Shown piece by piece: positions 31,773 to 39,824 of a stretch of DNA of 44,322 nt. This DNA is from Streptomyces albidoflavus. Its GTDB lineage: Bacteria; Actinomycetota; Actinomycetes; Streptomycetales; Streptomycetaceae. Made by a program: the position numbers and the translations under genes. The first letter of the stretch is position 1. The number at the start of each line of letters is the position of its first letter. The stretch is from NCBI RefSeq assembly GCF_000719955.1, contig NZ_JOII01000040.1, forward strand, positions 1 through 44,322. The letters are read 5' to 3'. A model generated the notes under the pieces. The model made no database searches. It had not been told where the DNA came from and saw nothing but the letters and a program-made list of their open reading frames with translations.

Positions 31773-33459
31773 CGCCGCCCCCGCCCGCCCACGGCAGAGC
31801 CAGCAGCTCCACCGGGTGACCGGCCTCGGCCCCGCCGGGGACCACCACGGCCAGCGCGTCGGCGGTGGCCACACCGCGCAGCATCGCCGGACCGCCGAAG
31901 CTCAGCGGCCGCGCCCACCCCGCGTCCACCCGCACCGGCACCAGCCGCGTGTCGGACGGATGCCCCTGAACGGGCGCGTCCAGAACGGCGGTCGGGGCGG
32001 CGACGTCGGGCCCCGGCGGAGCGGTGGCCACGAGCGGATCGGAGGAGAGCTGCACCCGGCGAGTCTCGTACACGTCCGGGACGGCCCGGCTGCCGGGGGT
32101 ATGTCCGGCAGCCGCCCCCTGCCGCAGCGGCGCCCCGGCGAGACCGCGCAACAGCGGTACGACGAGGGTGAGGAGGCCGCAGACCGCGGCGAGCGGGTTG
32201 CCCGGCAGGCCGACCAGGTGCTGGCCGGGGGCGGTACGCGCCAGCAGCATCGGATGGCCGGGCCGGACCGCGACCCCGTCGACCAGCAGGTCGGCGCCGA
32301 GCCGCTCCAGCGTCGGGTGGACGAAGTCGACCGGCCCGGCCGCCGTCCCGCCGGTGGTGACGACGAGGTCCGCCTCGGAGGCGGCCACCGCCTCGGCCAG
32401 CGCGTCGGGCCGGTCCCCGAGCCGCTCCACGGTCCGGACCTCCGCCCCGGCCTCGCGCAGCCAGTGCGGCAGCATCGGGCCGAGGGCGTCACGGATCAGG
32501 CCGTCCCGGGGCAGGCCCCGGGTGAGCAGTTCGTCGCCGAGGACGAAGAGGTCGACGGTGGGACGGGCGTGCACGGCCAGCGTGTCGTACCCGGCGGCGG
32601 CCGCCAGCCCGAGGACCGCCGGGGTCACCGCGCTCCCGGCGGGCAGCAGGGTGTCACCGGTGCGGCACTCCTGGGCGCGCGGCCGGATGTCCTGACCGTG
32701 GACCACCTCGCGCTCCGGGTGGAGCCCGCCGTGGGCGTCGAGGCGGCCGTGCTCGCTGCGGATGACGGCCGTCACGTCCCTCGGGACCCGGGCGCCGGTC
32801 GCGATCGGCACCGCCTCCCCGTCGGCCAGGGCCTCTCCGGACTGCCCGGCCAGCACGCCGTCGGGCCGCACCCGCCAGGGGCCCGGCCCGGCCACCGCCC
32901 AGCCGTCCATCGCCGAGGTGTCGAACGGCGGCAGATCGGTGAGGGCGGCCAGCGGGCGCGCCAGGACCAGCCCGAGCGCCTCGGCCGGCGGCAGCTCCAG
33001 CGGGGGCCGCACCGCCGAGGTCCGCTCCCGGACCGCCTGCCCCGCCCGCCCGGCCACCCGTACCGCCTCGGCCCAGCCGGTGACGGCGGAACCGTGGGGC
33101 CGCGCGCCGCACTGCCCGTGGGAGGCCGCAGCGGCGGAAGCCCGCCCGGGCGTCTCGCCGTCCGGGGTCTCGTGCGGCCGGGGCGCGCCACCGCTCCGGG
33201 CGGGGGGCGGCGTCGCCCGGCCGGGCGGCTCGGGGCCGTACTCCGGCGGCCACGGCGTGCCGGCCGGTTCCCCGGCCGACGGGCGGGGGGCCGCCGTCCG
33301 GTCGTCCCCGGTGGACTGCGGTGCGTCACCGGTCCGGCCGTCGGCCTCCTGGTCGTACGGGGCGGCGGGCTCGTCGCGGGTGCGGCGTGCGGAGGCGTCG
33401 TTGACCAGGGCCAGGAGGGAGTCGAAGCCGTCCGGGTCGGGGGCCGGGGAGCCGCTCAC
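31762..33459 (-). CDS. moeA: Molybdopterin molybdotransferase MoeA, with long disordered head
   Basis: 565 aa from GTG 33459, overlapping the mobA stop by 4 nt. MoeA inserts molybdate into adenylylated molybdopterin. Residues 1-126 are Pro/Gly/Arg/Asp-rich and likely disordered; ordinary MoeA is about 400-420 aa, so this head is extra. The catalytic core from about 127 includes F-D-T-S-A-M-D-G-W-A at 179-187, P-I-A-T-G-A-R-V-P near 218, and T-T-G-G-T-A-A-G-P-V-D-F in the gephyrin-like MPT-binding domain. Its stop codon is within a parS site and its tail overlaps the K+ channel gene. Confidence 0.9.
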   Translation of the reverse strand: MSGSPAPDPDGFDSLLALVNDASARRTRDEPAAPYDQEADGRTGDAPQSTGDDRTAAPRPSAGEPAGTPWPPEYGPEPPGRATPPPARSGGAPRPHETPDGETPGRASAAAASHGQCGARPHGSAVTGWAEAVRVAGRAGQAVRERTSAVRPPLELPPAEALGLVLARPLAALTDLPPFDTSAMDGWAVAGPGPWRVRPDGVLAGQSGEALADGEAVPIATGARVPRDVTAVIRSEHGRLDAHGGLHPEREVVHGQDIRPRAQECRTGDTLLPAGSAVTPAVLGLAAAAGYDTLAVHARPTVDLFVLGDELLTRGLPRDGLIRDALGPMLPHWLREAGAEVRTVERLGDRPDALAEAVAASEADLVVTTGGTAAGPVDFVHPTLERLGADLLVDGVAVRPGHPMLLARTAPGQHLVGLPGNPLAAVCGLLTLVVPLLRGLAGAPLRQGAAAGHTPGSRAVPDVYETRRVQLSSDPLVATAPPGPDVAAPTAVLDAPVQGHPSDTRLVPVRVDAGWARPLSFGGPAMLRGVATADALAVVVPGGAEAGHPVELLALPWAGGGGGFT

Positions 33460-34373
33460 CCGGTGCCTGCCCCGGGCTCGGGCGGTACCTCGGCCGCCCA
33501 GCGCTCGGCGAGGGCGGCGGCCTTGCGCGCCGCCTCGGCCACCGCTTCGGGCCCGCCGCCCGCACGGCCTGCCGCGTATCCCACCAGGAAGGTGGTGAGC
33601 GGGGCCGCGGGGCGTTCGACGCCGTGGGCGGCGTCACGGGCGAGGTCGAGAAGGACACGGATGTCGACGTCCAGGTCGATACCGAGTTCTTCCTTGGCTG
33701 CCAAGATCCATTCGTTCAACACGTGTCCATGCTCCCTGATCCGCGCACGGGCCGCCGCGAGGTCCCCCCAGGTGTCGCAGTCGAAGGAGACCGGCGCACC
33801 GGCCTCCTCGGCCAGGTGGTCCAGTGTCAGGCGCGAGGTCAGCCGCCGCAGCGGAAGCCCCGTCAGCTCGCCCTCCCCGGCCCGGATCTCCGCCAGCGCC
33901 CGTACCAGGGGCGCCCTGAGGTACGCGCCGACCAGCGGCTGGTCCCGGCCCTCCGCGTCCCGGGCCAGCACGGCGTCCGCGCCGCCCTCCGCGAGCCGGG
34001 CGAGCAGCGCGCGCACCGCCGCCTCGTCCAGAAACGGCAGATCGGCCGAGACCACGACCACGGCCGGCGCCCCCTCGGCACCGCCCGCCGCCGCGATCCC
34101 GGCCGCCAGCGCCGCGAGCGGCCCCCCGCCCGCGGGCTCCTCGCGCGCCCACACCACCTCGCGCGCCACCTCCCTCGGCGCCGCCACCACCACCGTCGTC
34201 CGGGCCTGGCCGCACGCCGCCAGCACCCGGTCGATCAGCGCCCGCCCCCCGACCCGCAACCCCGGCTTGTCCACGCCCCCGAGCCGCCGCGCCCCACCCC
34301 CCGCGAGCACGACGGCGTCGAACACCCCCACACCCCGCCCGGACACCCCAGAACCACCAGACCCGAAACTCAT
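33456..34373 (-). CDS. mobA: MobA-like NTP transferase fused to DUF6457
   Basis: 305 aa. Residues 18-215 resemble MobA, the guanylyltransferase that turns Mo-molybdopterin into its dinucleotide: L-A-G-G-G-A-R-R-L-G-G-V-D-K-P at 23-37, P-A-G-G-G-P-L near 80, D111-L-P-F-L, and F-D-C-D-T-W-G-D-L at 197-205. Residues about 219-302 (L-N-E-W-I-L-A-A-K-E-E-L-G-I-D) match DUF6457, which is often attached to such proteins in actinobacteria. The ATG at 34373 has CATACT seven nt upstream and no Shine-Dalgarno. It is first in the mobA-moeA-channel unit. Confidence 0.85.
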   Translation of the reverse strand: MSFGSGGSGVSGRGVGVFDAVVLAGGGARRLGGVDKPGLRVGGRALIDRVLAACGQARTTVVVAAPREVAREVVWAREEPAGGGPLAALAAGIAAAGGAEGAPAVVVVSADLPFLDEAAVRALLARLAEGGADAVLARDAEGRDQPLVGAYLRAPLVRALAEIRAGEGELTGLPLRRLTSRLTLDHLAEEAGAPVSFDCDTWGDLAAARARIREHGHVLNEWILAAKEELGIDLDVDIRVLLDLARDAAHGVERPAAPLTTFLVGYAAGRAGGGPEAVAEAARKAAALAERWAAEVPPEPGAGTG

Positions 34374-34380
34374 GGCCCCG

Positions 34381-34386
34381 AGTATG
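34381..34386 (-). promoter_or_regulatory. -10 box for leaderless mobA-like gene
   Basis: CATACT, seven nt, then ATG at 34373. It is AT-rich against a very GC-rich background. Confidence 0.45.
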
Positions 34387-34441
34387 CGGGGCCCCGCGCC
34401 TCGCCCGACCCCCGACTACCGCCGACCGGGCGTACCCGCTC

Positions 34442-34471
34442 GGCGCCGGCCAGCTCAGCCCGGCCGGCGCC
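34442..34471 (-). terminator. Terminator of the bkdABC operon
   Basis: Perfect 10-bp arms GGCGCCGGCC (34442-34451) and GGCCGGCGCC (34462-34471), 10-nt loop, starting 5 nt past the bkdC stop. It shares CAGCCCGGCCGGCGC with the repeat at 38843-38926. Confidence 0.85.
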
Positions 34472-34476
34472 TGCGG

Positions 34477-35907
34477 CTAGACCCCCCGCAGCAGCATCGC
34501 GGGCTGCTCCACGCAGTCGGCCACGTACCGGAGGAACCCCCCGGCGACGCCGCCGTCGCAGACGCGGTGGTCGAAGGTGAGCGAGAGCTGCGTGACCTGG
34601 CGGACGGCCAGCTCCCCCTCGTACACCCACGGCTTGGGGACGATGCGTCCCACGCCGAGCATCGCGGCCTCGGGGTGGTTGATGATCGGCGTCGAGCCGT
34701 CGACCCCGAAGACGCCATAGTTGTTGAGCGTGAAGGTGGAGCCGGTCAGCTCCCCGGGCGTCAGCGACCCGTCCCGTGCCGCCCCGGTGAGGCGGCCCAG
34801 TTCCTCGCTGAGCGACTCGGCGCTCCGCGCGTGGGCGTCGCGGACCACCGGCACGACCAGCCCCCGGTCGGTCTGCGCCGCGAAGCCGACGTGGACCCGC
34901 TCCAGCCGGACGATCTCGCGGGCCTCGGTGTCGACCCGCGCGTTCAGCTCCGGGTACCGGGCCAGCGCGGCCGTGCAGATCCGGGCCAGCAGTGCCAGCA
35001 GCGAGATCTTGGGGGCGTCCGGGCCCCCGGCCGCGTTCATCGCCCGCCGGGCGGCGAGCAGTTCGGTGGCGTCGACGTCGACCCAGCAGGTCGCCTCGGG
35101 GATCTCCCGCCGGCTCCGGCTCATCTTGTCGGCGACGACCCCGCGCAGCCCGCGCAGCGGAATCCGCACCTCACCGGCGTCGGCGGCCGGGGCCGAAGCA
35201 GCGGCGGCACTCGGCTCGGCGGCGGCGGGAGCGCCGGCCGCCCCGATCGCCCGCTCGACGTCGGCCCGCAGGATCAGCCCGTCGGGGCCGGACCCGGTCA
35301 GCGTCCGCAGCTCGACCCCGTTCTGCCGGGCCAGCCGCCGTACCAGCGGGGAGATGACCGGCACCGGCCCCGGCGCGGGCTCGGCCGCCTCCGCCCGTAC
35401 GGGCACCTCGGGGGTGACCGCGTGGCGCCCGTAACCGGAGGCCACGCCGTTGACCTGACCGGCAGCGGCGGCGGGGACCGGCGTGGGCCGGACCCGGCGG
35501 CGCCGGGCGGGCGGCGCGCCCGTGCCGTAGCCGACCAGGACGGCCCCGGAGGTCTCCCCCGCGCCGCCGTCCTCGGCCGCGTCCGCACCGTCGGCCTCCG
35601 CCACGACACCGTCCGCGCCGCCGGAACCGGAACCCTCGGCGGCGGCCGGGGCGGAGGCGTCCGCGCCGACCGCGACCGTCAGCAGCGGCGCCCCGACGGC
35701 CAGCTCCTCGCCCTCCGCGCCGTACCGCGCGGTGACCACACCGCCGTACGGGCACGGCACCTCGACCATCGCCTTGGCCGTCTCGACCTCGACCACCGGC
35801 TGGTCGACGGCGACGACCTCGCCGACCTCCACCAGCCAGCGCACGACCTCCGCCTCGGTCAGCCCCTCACCGAGGTCGGGCAGCGTGAACTCCTTGACCT
35901 CGGCCAT
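34477..35907 (-). CDS. bkdC: Branched-chain 2-oxoacid dehydrogenase E2 (BkdC)
   Basis: 476 aa from ATG 35907, overlapping the E1-beta stop by one base (TGATG). One lipoyl domain with K45 in V-E-T-A-K-A. A linker rich in Ala/Gly/Glu leads to a subunit-binding domain near 210-245 (S-P-L-V-R-R-L-A-R-Q-N-G). The catalytic core ends with H447-R-V-C-D-G. It transfers isobutyryl, isovaleryl or 2-methylbutyryl groups from E1 to CoA, starters for branched fatty acids and polyketides. It is paralogous to the E2 at 18762. Substrate is inferred mainly from the divergent Lrp regulator and recalled synteny with Streptomyces bkd. Confidence 0.92.
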   Translation of the reverse strand: MAEVKEFTLPDLGEGLTEAEVVRWLVEVGEVVAVDQPVVEVETAKAMVEVPCPYGGVVTARYGAEGEELAVGAPLLTVAVGADASAPAAAEGSGSGGADGVVAEADGADAAEDGGAGETSGAVLVGYGTGAPPARRRRVRPTPVPAAAAGQVNGVASGYGRHAVTPEVPVRAEAAEPAPGPVPVISPLVRRLARQNGVELRTLTGSGPDGLILRADVERAIGAAGAPAAAEPSAAAASAPAADAGEVRIPLRGLRGVVADKMSRSRREIPEATCWVDVDATELLAARRAMNAAGGPDAPKISLLALLARICTAALARYPELNARVDTEAREIVRLERVHVGFAAQTDRGLVVPVVRDAHARSAESLSEELGRLTGAARDGSLTPGELTGSTFTLNNYGVFGVDGSTPIINHPEAAMLGVGRIVPKPWVYEGELAVRQVTQLSLTFDHRVCDGGVAGGFLRYVADCVEQPAMLLRGV

Positions 35908-36956
35908 CAGCTCCGCGCCTCCCACTGCAGCCGCTCGACCGCGTCGAGGACCCGGTCGACGCCGGGCAGGTGGTGCCGCTCCAGCATCGGCGGCGGGTAG
36001 GGGATGTCGAACCCGGTGACGCGCAGCACGGGCGCCTCCAGGTGGTGGAAGCAGCGCTCGGTGACCCGGGCGGCGATCTCCGCGCCGGGCCCGCCGAAGC
36101 CGGTGGCCTCGTGGACCACCACGGCCCGCCCGGTCCTGCGCACCGAGGCGCAGACCGTCTCGTCGTCGAAGGGGACCAGCGACCGCAGGTCGACCACCTC
36201 CAGCTGCCGCCCCTCGGCGCGCGCCGCCTCGGCCGCCTCCAGGCAGACGGGGAGCGAGGGCCCGTAGGTCAGCAGCGTCGCGTCGGTGCCGGCGCGGCGG
36301 ACCACGGCCCGCCCGATCGGCTCGACCTCGGCGGGCGCCTCGGGCGACCAGTCGGACTTCGACCAGTACAGCCGCTTGGGCTCCATGAAGACGACCGGGT
36401 CGTCCGAGGCGATGGCGGCACGCAGCAGCCCGTACGCGTCCTCGACGGTCGCCGGGGTGACCACGTGCAGGCCGGGCGTGGCCACGTAGTACGCCTCGGA
36501 GGAGTCGCTGTGGTGCTCGACGCCGCCGATGCCGCCGCCGTAGGGGACGCGGATGGTGATCGGCAGGGGCATGGCGCCCCGGGTGCGGTTGCGCATCTTC
36601 GCGACGTGCGAGGCGAGTTGCTCGAACGACGGGTAGGCGAAGGCGTCGAACTGCATCTCCACCACCGGGCGCAGGCCGTACATGGCCATGCCGACGGCGG
36701 TGCCGAGGATGCCGGCCTCGGCGAGCGGGGTGTCCGTACAGCGGTCGTCGCCGAACTCGGCGGCCAGGCCGTCGGTGATCCGGAAAACACCGCCGAGCGT
36801 GCCGACGTCCTCGCCCAGCACGTGGACGGCAGGGTCCTCGGCCATGGCGTCGCGCAGCGCGCGGCCGATGGCCTGGCCCATGGTGGCGGGTTTGGCGGCC
36901 TTGGCGCGGCGGGCCGGGCGGGCCGTGCCGGTGGTCTCGGGGGCGGAGGCGGTCAT
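35907..36956 (-). CDS. bkdB: Branched-chain 2-oxoacid dehydrogenase E1-beta (BkdB)
   Basis: 349 aa from ATG 36956, overlapping the bkdA stop (ATGA). A 24-residue basic head precedes the transketolase-like domain with V-L-G-E-D-V-G-T-L-G-G-V-F, in which the Glu contacts thiamine diphosphate. D-T-P-L-A-E-A-G-I-L-G follows, then a transketolase_C domain. It pairs with BkdA in the E1 heterotetramer. It closely parallels the E1-beta at 20198, a paralogue. Confidence 0.95.
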   Translation of the reverse strand: MTASAPETTGTARPARRAKAAKPATMGQAIGRALRDAMAEDPAVHVLGEDVGTLGGVFRITDGLAAEFGDDRCTDTPLAEAGILGTAVGMAMYGLRPVVEMQFDAFAYPSFEQLASHVAKMRNRTRGAMPLPITIRVPYGGGIGGVEHHSDSSEAYYVATPGLHVVTPATVEDAYGLLRAAIASDDPVVFMEPKRLYWSKSDWSPEAPAEVEPIGRAVVRRAGTDATLLTYGPSLPVCLEAAEAARAEGRQLEVVDLRSLVPFDDETVCASVRRTGRAVVVHEATGFGGPGAEIAARVTERCFHHLEAPVLRVTGFDIPYPPPMLERHHLPGVDRVLDAVERLQWEARS

Positions 36957-38149
36957 CGGAGGTCCTCCCCGTGGCTGGCGGCTTCGGCGTCGAGTTCGGC
37001 GCGCAGTTGCGCGGCCTGCTCCCGCAGCTGCGGGGTGGGCTCGGCGTAGACGTGGTCGAAGAGGTCGGCGGGGGTCAGCTCGGCGTCGGCGTTCATCCGC
37101 TCGCGCAGCGAGGCGGCGAACCGCTCGGCGTCCTCACGGACCGCCGCGAACGCCGCCTCGTCGGCGAGGCCCCGGGCCCGCAGCGCGCCCTCCATCAGCT
37201 CGACCGGGTCGTGGGCGCGCCACGCCTCGACCTCCTCGGCGCCCCGGTAGCGGGTGGCGTCGTCGGCGTTGGTGTGGGCGTCGATGCGGTACGTGATCGC
37301 CTCGACCAGGGTGGGGCCGCCGCCCGCGCGGGCCCCGGCCACCGCCTCGGCGAGGACGGTGTGAACGGCGAGGGCGTCGTTGCCGTCGACCAGGCGGCCC
37401 GGCATCCCGTACCCGACGGCCTTGTGGGCGAGGGAGGGCGCGGCGGTCTGCTTGTCGAGCGGCACCGAGATGGCGAAGCCGTTGTTCTGCACCAGGAAGA
37501 CGACGGGCGCCTGCCAGACGGCGGCGAAGTTGAGCGCCTCGTGGAAGTCGCCCTCGCTGGTCCCGCCGTCGCCGACCATGGCGAGCGCCACCACGTCGTC
37601 GCCCTTGAGCCGCGCCGCGTGGGCGAGGCCGACCGCGTGCGGCAGCTGGGTGGCGAGCGGCGTGGAGAGCGGCGCGATCCGCACGGCACGCGGGTCGTAC
37701 CCGGTGTGCCAGTCACCGCGCAGCAGGGTGAGCGCCTGCATCGGGTCCAGGCCCCGGGCGACGGCGGCGAGCGTGTCGCGGTAGCTGGGGAAGAGCCAGT
37801 CGCGCTCCTCCAGCACCAGGGCGGCGGCGACCTCGCACGCCTCCTGGCCGGTGGAGGAGGGGTAGACGGCGAGGCGGCCCTGCTTGGTCAGGGCGGTGGC
37901 CTGCGTGTTGTAGCGGCGGCCGAGGACCAGCTCGCGGTGGAGGCGCTTCAGCAGGGCCGGATCGGCCTCCTGGGCCGCCTCGGTCCCGAGCAGGCGGAAC
38001 GGGGACTCGTCGGGCAGCAGCGGCCCCGGGTCGACCCGCGGGCGCCAGGCGGGCGGCGTGACGGTGTGCTCCGCCGCCTCGGGTACGTCCTCGGGGCCGG
38101 TGGGCCGGCGCCGGTCGACGACCGGCGTACTCTGCCGCTTCTTCGACAC
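36953..38149 (-). CDS. bkdA: Branched-chain 2-oxoacid dehydrogenase E1-alpha (BkdA)
   Basis: 398 aa, normal length, from GTG 38149 with GAGGAGG upstream. Thiamine diphosphate/Mg loop G193-D-G-G-T-S-E-G-D-F-H-E-A, then Q-N-N-G-F-A-I. Unlike its paralogue at 21181, it has only a short basic head (M-S-K-K-R-Q) and no lysine-rich tail. First gene of bkdABC; the 204-nt region to the divergent Lrp gene carries likely promoters. Confidence 0.95.
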   Translation of the reverse strand: MSKKRQSTPVVDRRRPTGPEDVPEAAEHTVTPPAWRPRVDPGPLLPDESPFRLLGTEAAQEADPALLKRLHRELVLGRRYNTQATALTKQGRLAVYPSSTGQEACEVAAALVLEERDWLFPSYRDTLAAVARGLDPMQALTLLRGDWHTGYDPRAVRIAPLSTPLATQLPHAVGLAHAARLKGDDVVALAMVGDGGTSEGDFHEALNFAAVWQAPVVFLVQNNGFAISVPLDKQTAAPSLAHKAVGYGMPGRLVDGNDALAVHTVLAEAVAGARAGGGPTLVEAITYRIDAHTNADDATRYRGAEEVEAWRAHDPVELMEGALRARGLADEAAFAAVREDAERFAASLRERMNADAELTPADLFDHVYAEPTPQLREQAAQLRAELDAEAASHGEDLR

Positions 38150-38166
38150 GTCGCCTCCTCCTTGTC

Positions 38167-38285
38167 ACGAACGGTCACACAGGGAAGGAGCGTCCGCACG
38201 GCGTGCTGTGACGCGCCTCACCTACCGATTGTTCGGTCGCCGAGGCATTTTGGCTACGGGCGGCCCCAGGATGTGGACGAACGGT
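38167..38285. promoter_or_regulatory. Divergent bkdA / Lrp control region
   Basis: ACGAACGGT occurs as a direct repeat at 38167-38175 and 38277-38285, and a perfect dyad ACCGA-TTGT-TCGGT lies between at 38224-38237. Lrp/AsnC proteins bind several spaced degenerate sites, so this arrangement is a plausible operator set. Confidence 0.4.
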
Positions 38286-38353
38286 TCTGCACGGCGCGGA
38301 CCGGGCACAGGTCGTCCATAGGGCGGGCCCGCCGGGAGTGGGGAGCGATACGA

Positions 38354-38818
38354 ATGGCCGAACAGCCGGCACCCAGACCACTGGACGCCGTCGACAGGGA
38401 CATCCTGCGACTGCTCCAGGCGGACGGCCGCGCCTCGATCCGGTCGGTGGCCGACACCGTCCACGTCTCGCGCGCCAACGCCTACGCCCGCATCAACCGC
38501 CTCATGGAGGACGGCGTCATCCGGGGGTTCGGCGCCCGCGTCGACCACGAGCGCGCCGGGCAGGGCGCCTGCGCCTACATCACCCTGAAGATCGTCCAGA
38601 ACTCCTGGCGCACCATCCGCGAGGAACTCCGCCGGCTCCCCGGCGCCGCCCACATCGCCCTGGTCAGCGGCGACTTCGACGTCCTCCTCATGATCCACGC
38701 CGCCGACAACCGCGCCCTGCGCGAACTCGTCCTCACCCGCCTCCAGTCCATCCCCGACGTCCTCTCGACCAGAACCCTCCTGGTCTTCGAGGAAGAGGAA
38801 CTGTCACCGGAGGGGTGA
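38354..38818 (+). CDS. bkdR: Lrp/AsnC family regulator, probable BkdR
   Basis: 154 aa from ATG 38354 (GGGGAG 8 nt upstream). HTH region about 10-58 (L-D-A-V-D-R-D-I-L-R-L-L-Q-A-D-G-R-A-S-I, then V-S-R-A-N-A-Y-A-R-I-N-R-L). The C-terminal RAM ligand domain covers 70-150 (G-D-F-D-V-L-L-M-I-H-A is the typical central strand). These regulators sense branched-chain amino acids or similar metabolites. Its divergent position beside bkdABC strongly suggests local control. The symbol rests on context and recalled synteny, not direct proof. Confidence 0.9.
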   Translation: MAEQPAPRPLDAVDRDILRLLQADGRASIRSVADTVHVSRANAYARINRLMEDGVIRGFGARVDHERAGQGACAYITLKIVQNSWRTIREELRRLPGAAHIALVSGDFDVLLMIHAADNRALRELVLTRLQSIPDVLSTRTLLVFEEEELSPEG

Positions 38819-38842
38819 CGCGAACCGGGCCGCAGTGACCTT

Positions 38843-38926
38843 CAGCCCGGCCGGCTCTTGAGGCCACATCTCCAGCCCGGCCGGCGTTCGAGGCCACACC
38901 TCCAGCCCGGCCGGCGCTTGAGGCCA
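38843..38926. repeat. Three 30-bp tandem repeats of the dispersed intergenic unit
   Basis: CAGCCCGGCCGGC followed by a (T/C)GAGGCCA core at 38843, 38873 and 38903, exactly 30 bp apart. A degenerate fourth copy lies at 38975-38992. They occupy the convergent gap between the Lrp and TetR genes. The units match those at 1304-1356 apart from GTCC/GGCC. Confidence 0.85.
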
Positions 38927-39007
38927 TCGTTGACCGGCCGCCGGGACGGCCCGCAGCCGCCCCTCACCACGGCACCCCGGCCGGCTGAGGCCCGGGCCAA
39001 GCCGAGG

Positions 39008-39709
39008 TCACCCCTGGGCGCGCAGCCCAGAGAAGGCGATCCGCACCACCGCATCGGCGATCTCGGCCCCACTCCCGAGCGGCCCCTCCTCGTAGGGCGA
39101 CCCCCCGTCCCCCTGCCGGACCCCGTCCGGCCGATACCACTCGACCACCGAGTTGATCATCCCGAAGAGCAGCCGCGTGGCCATGCGCACCTCCACGTCC
39201 CCGCGCAGCTCCCCCTCCCGCACGGCCGCCGCGAAGAGCCCGGCCACCCGGTGGTCGAACTCGCGGCGCCGCTCCAGCGCCCACCGCTCGGTGTCGGTGT
39301 TGCCGCGCACCCGCAGCAGCAGCGTCACGTAGGGGAGTTCGGCGACGAGCACCTCGACGGTCCGGCGGGTGACGTACTGGGCCCGCTCCAGCGGACGCCC
39401 GGTGACCGCGCCCTCCTCGTCCAGGACGGCGAAGAGCCCGTCGATGGCCCGGCTGACGGCCCGGCGCAGCAACTCCTCCTTGGAGGAGACGTGGTGGTAG
39501 ATCGAGGACTTGGAGATCCCGGCCGCCTGCGAGAGGTGCTCCATCGAGGTGCCGTCGTACCCGCGCTCGTTGAAGACGCGCACCGCCACCGAGAGCAGCG
39601 TCTGGGGCGTGTACGTGTCGCGCCCGCTCCGTGGGGCGCGCCCCGCGCCCCGCCCCCGCTGCCCGGCCGTGGCCGCGCCCGGCGAGCCGCCGCCCTGGTG
39701 TGCTGTCAT
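39008..39709 (-). CDS. TetR family regulator
   Basis: 233 aa from ATG 39709 (GGGAGG 9 nt upstream). The N-terminal 32 residues are Gly/Ala/Arg-rich. The HTH spans about 35-80 with M-E-H-L-S-Q-A-A-G-I-S-K-S-S-I-Y-H-H-V as the recognition segment. The C-terminal ligand domain is helical. A matching inverted repeat lies on its own promoter, consistent with autorepression. TetR proteins of this type often govern acyl-CoA or phenylacetate catabolism, but no such operon is adjacent here, so the ligand is unknown. Confidence 0.92.
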   Translation of the reverse strand: MTAHQGGGSPGAATAGQRGRGAGRAPRSGRDTYTPQTLLSVAVRVFNERGYDGTSMEHLSQAAGISKSSIYHHVSSKEELLRRAVSRAIDGLFAVLDEEGAVTGRPLERAQYVTRRTVEVLVAELPYVTLLLRVRGNTDTERWALERRREFDHRVAGLFAAAVREGELRGDVEVRMATRLLFGMINSVVEWYRPDGVRQGDGGSPYEEGPLGSGAEIADAVVRIAFSGLRAQG

Positions 39710-39761
39710 GCCCGCGATCCTCCCGTACGGATACCGGCGGCCCGGCAACGGGGTGCCCCCG

Positions 39762-39790
39762 CCGAACCGACCGATCGTTCGGGCAATCTA
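39762..39790 (-). promoter_or_regulatory. TetR promoter with overlapping operator dyad
   Basis: -10 TAGATT on the minus strand (39785-39790) lies immediately before the inverted repeat CCGAAC (39762-39767) / GTTCGG (39777-39782), whose inner CGACCGATCG resembles TetR operators. The transcription start would fall inside the dyad, fitting autorepression. Confidence 0.6.
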
Positions 39791-39824
39791 ACGCGATCCT
39801 CGCCCCACGGCCCACCCGGAACCC

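Noticed and set aside
30542..31819. Open frames starting with M-F-H-V-K-H at the parS clusters
   Set aside because: The peptide is simply translated parS sequence. These frames run antisense to real genes or extend true starts.
31816..36000. Long plus-strand open frame of about 1394 codons over moeA, mobA and bkdC
   Set aside because: It lies antisense to several well-supported genes. High GC makes stops rare in opposite frames, and its sequence is low-complexity Arg/Gly/Pro.
38843..38926. CRISPR-like array
   Set aside because: The 30-bp units are contiguous tandem repeats with no unique spacers, and no cas genes are present.
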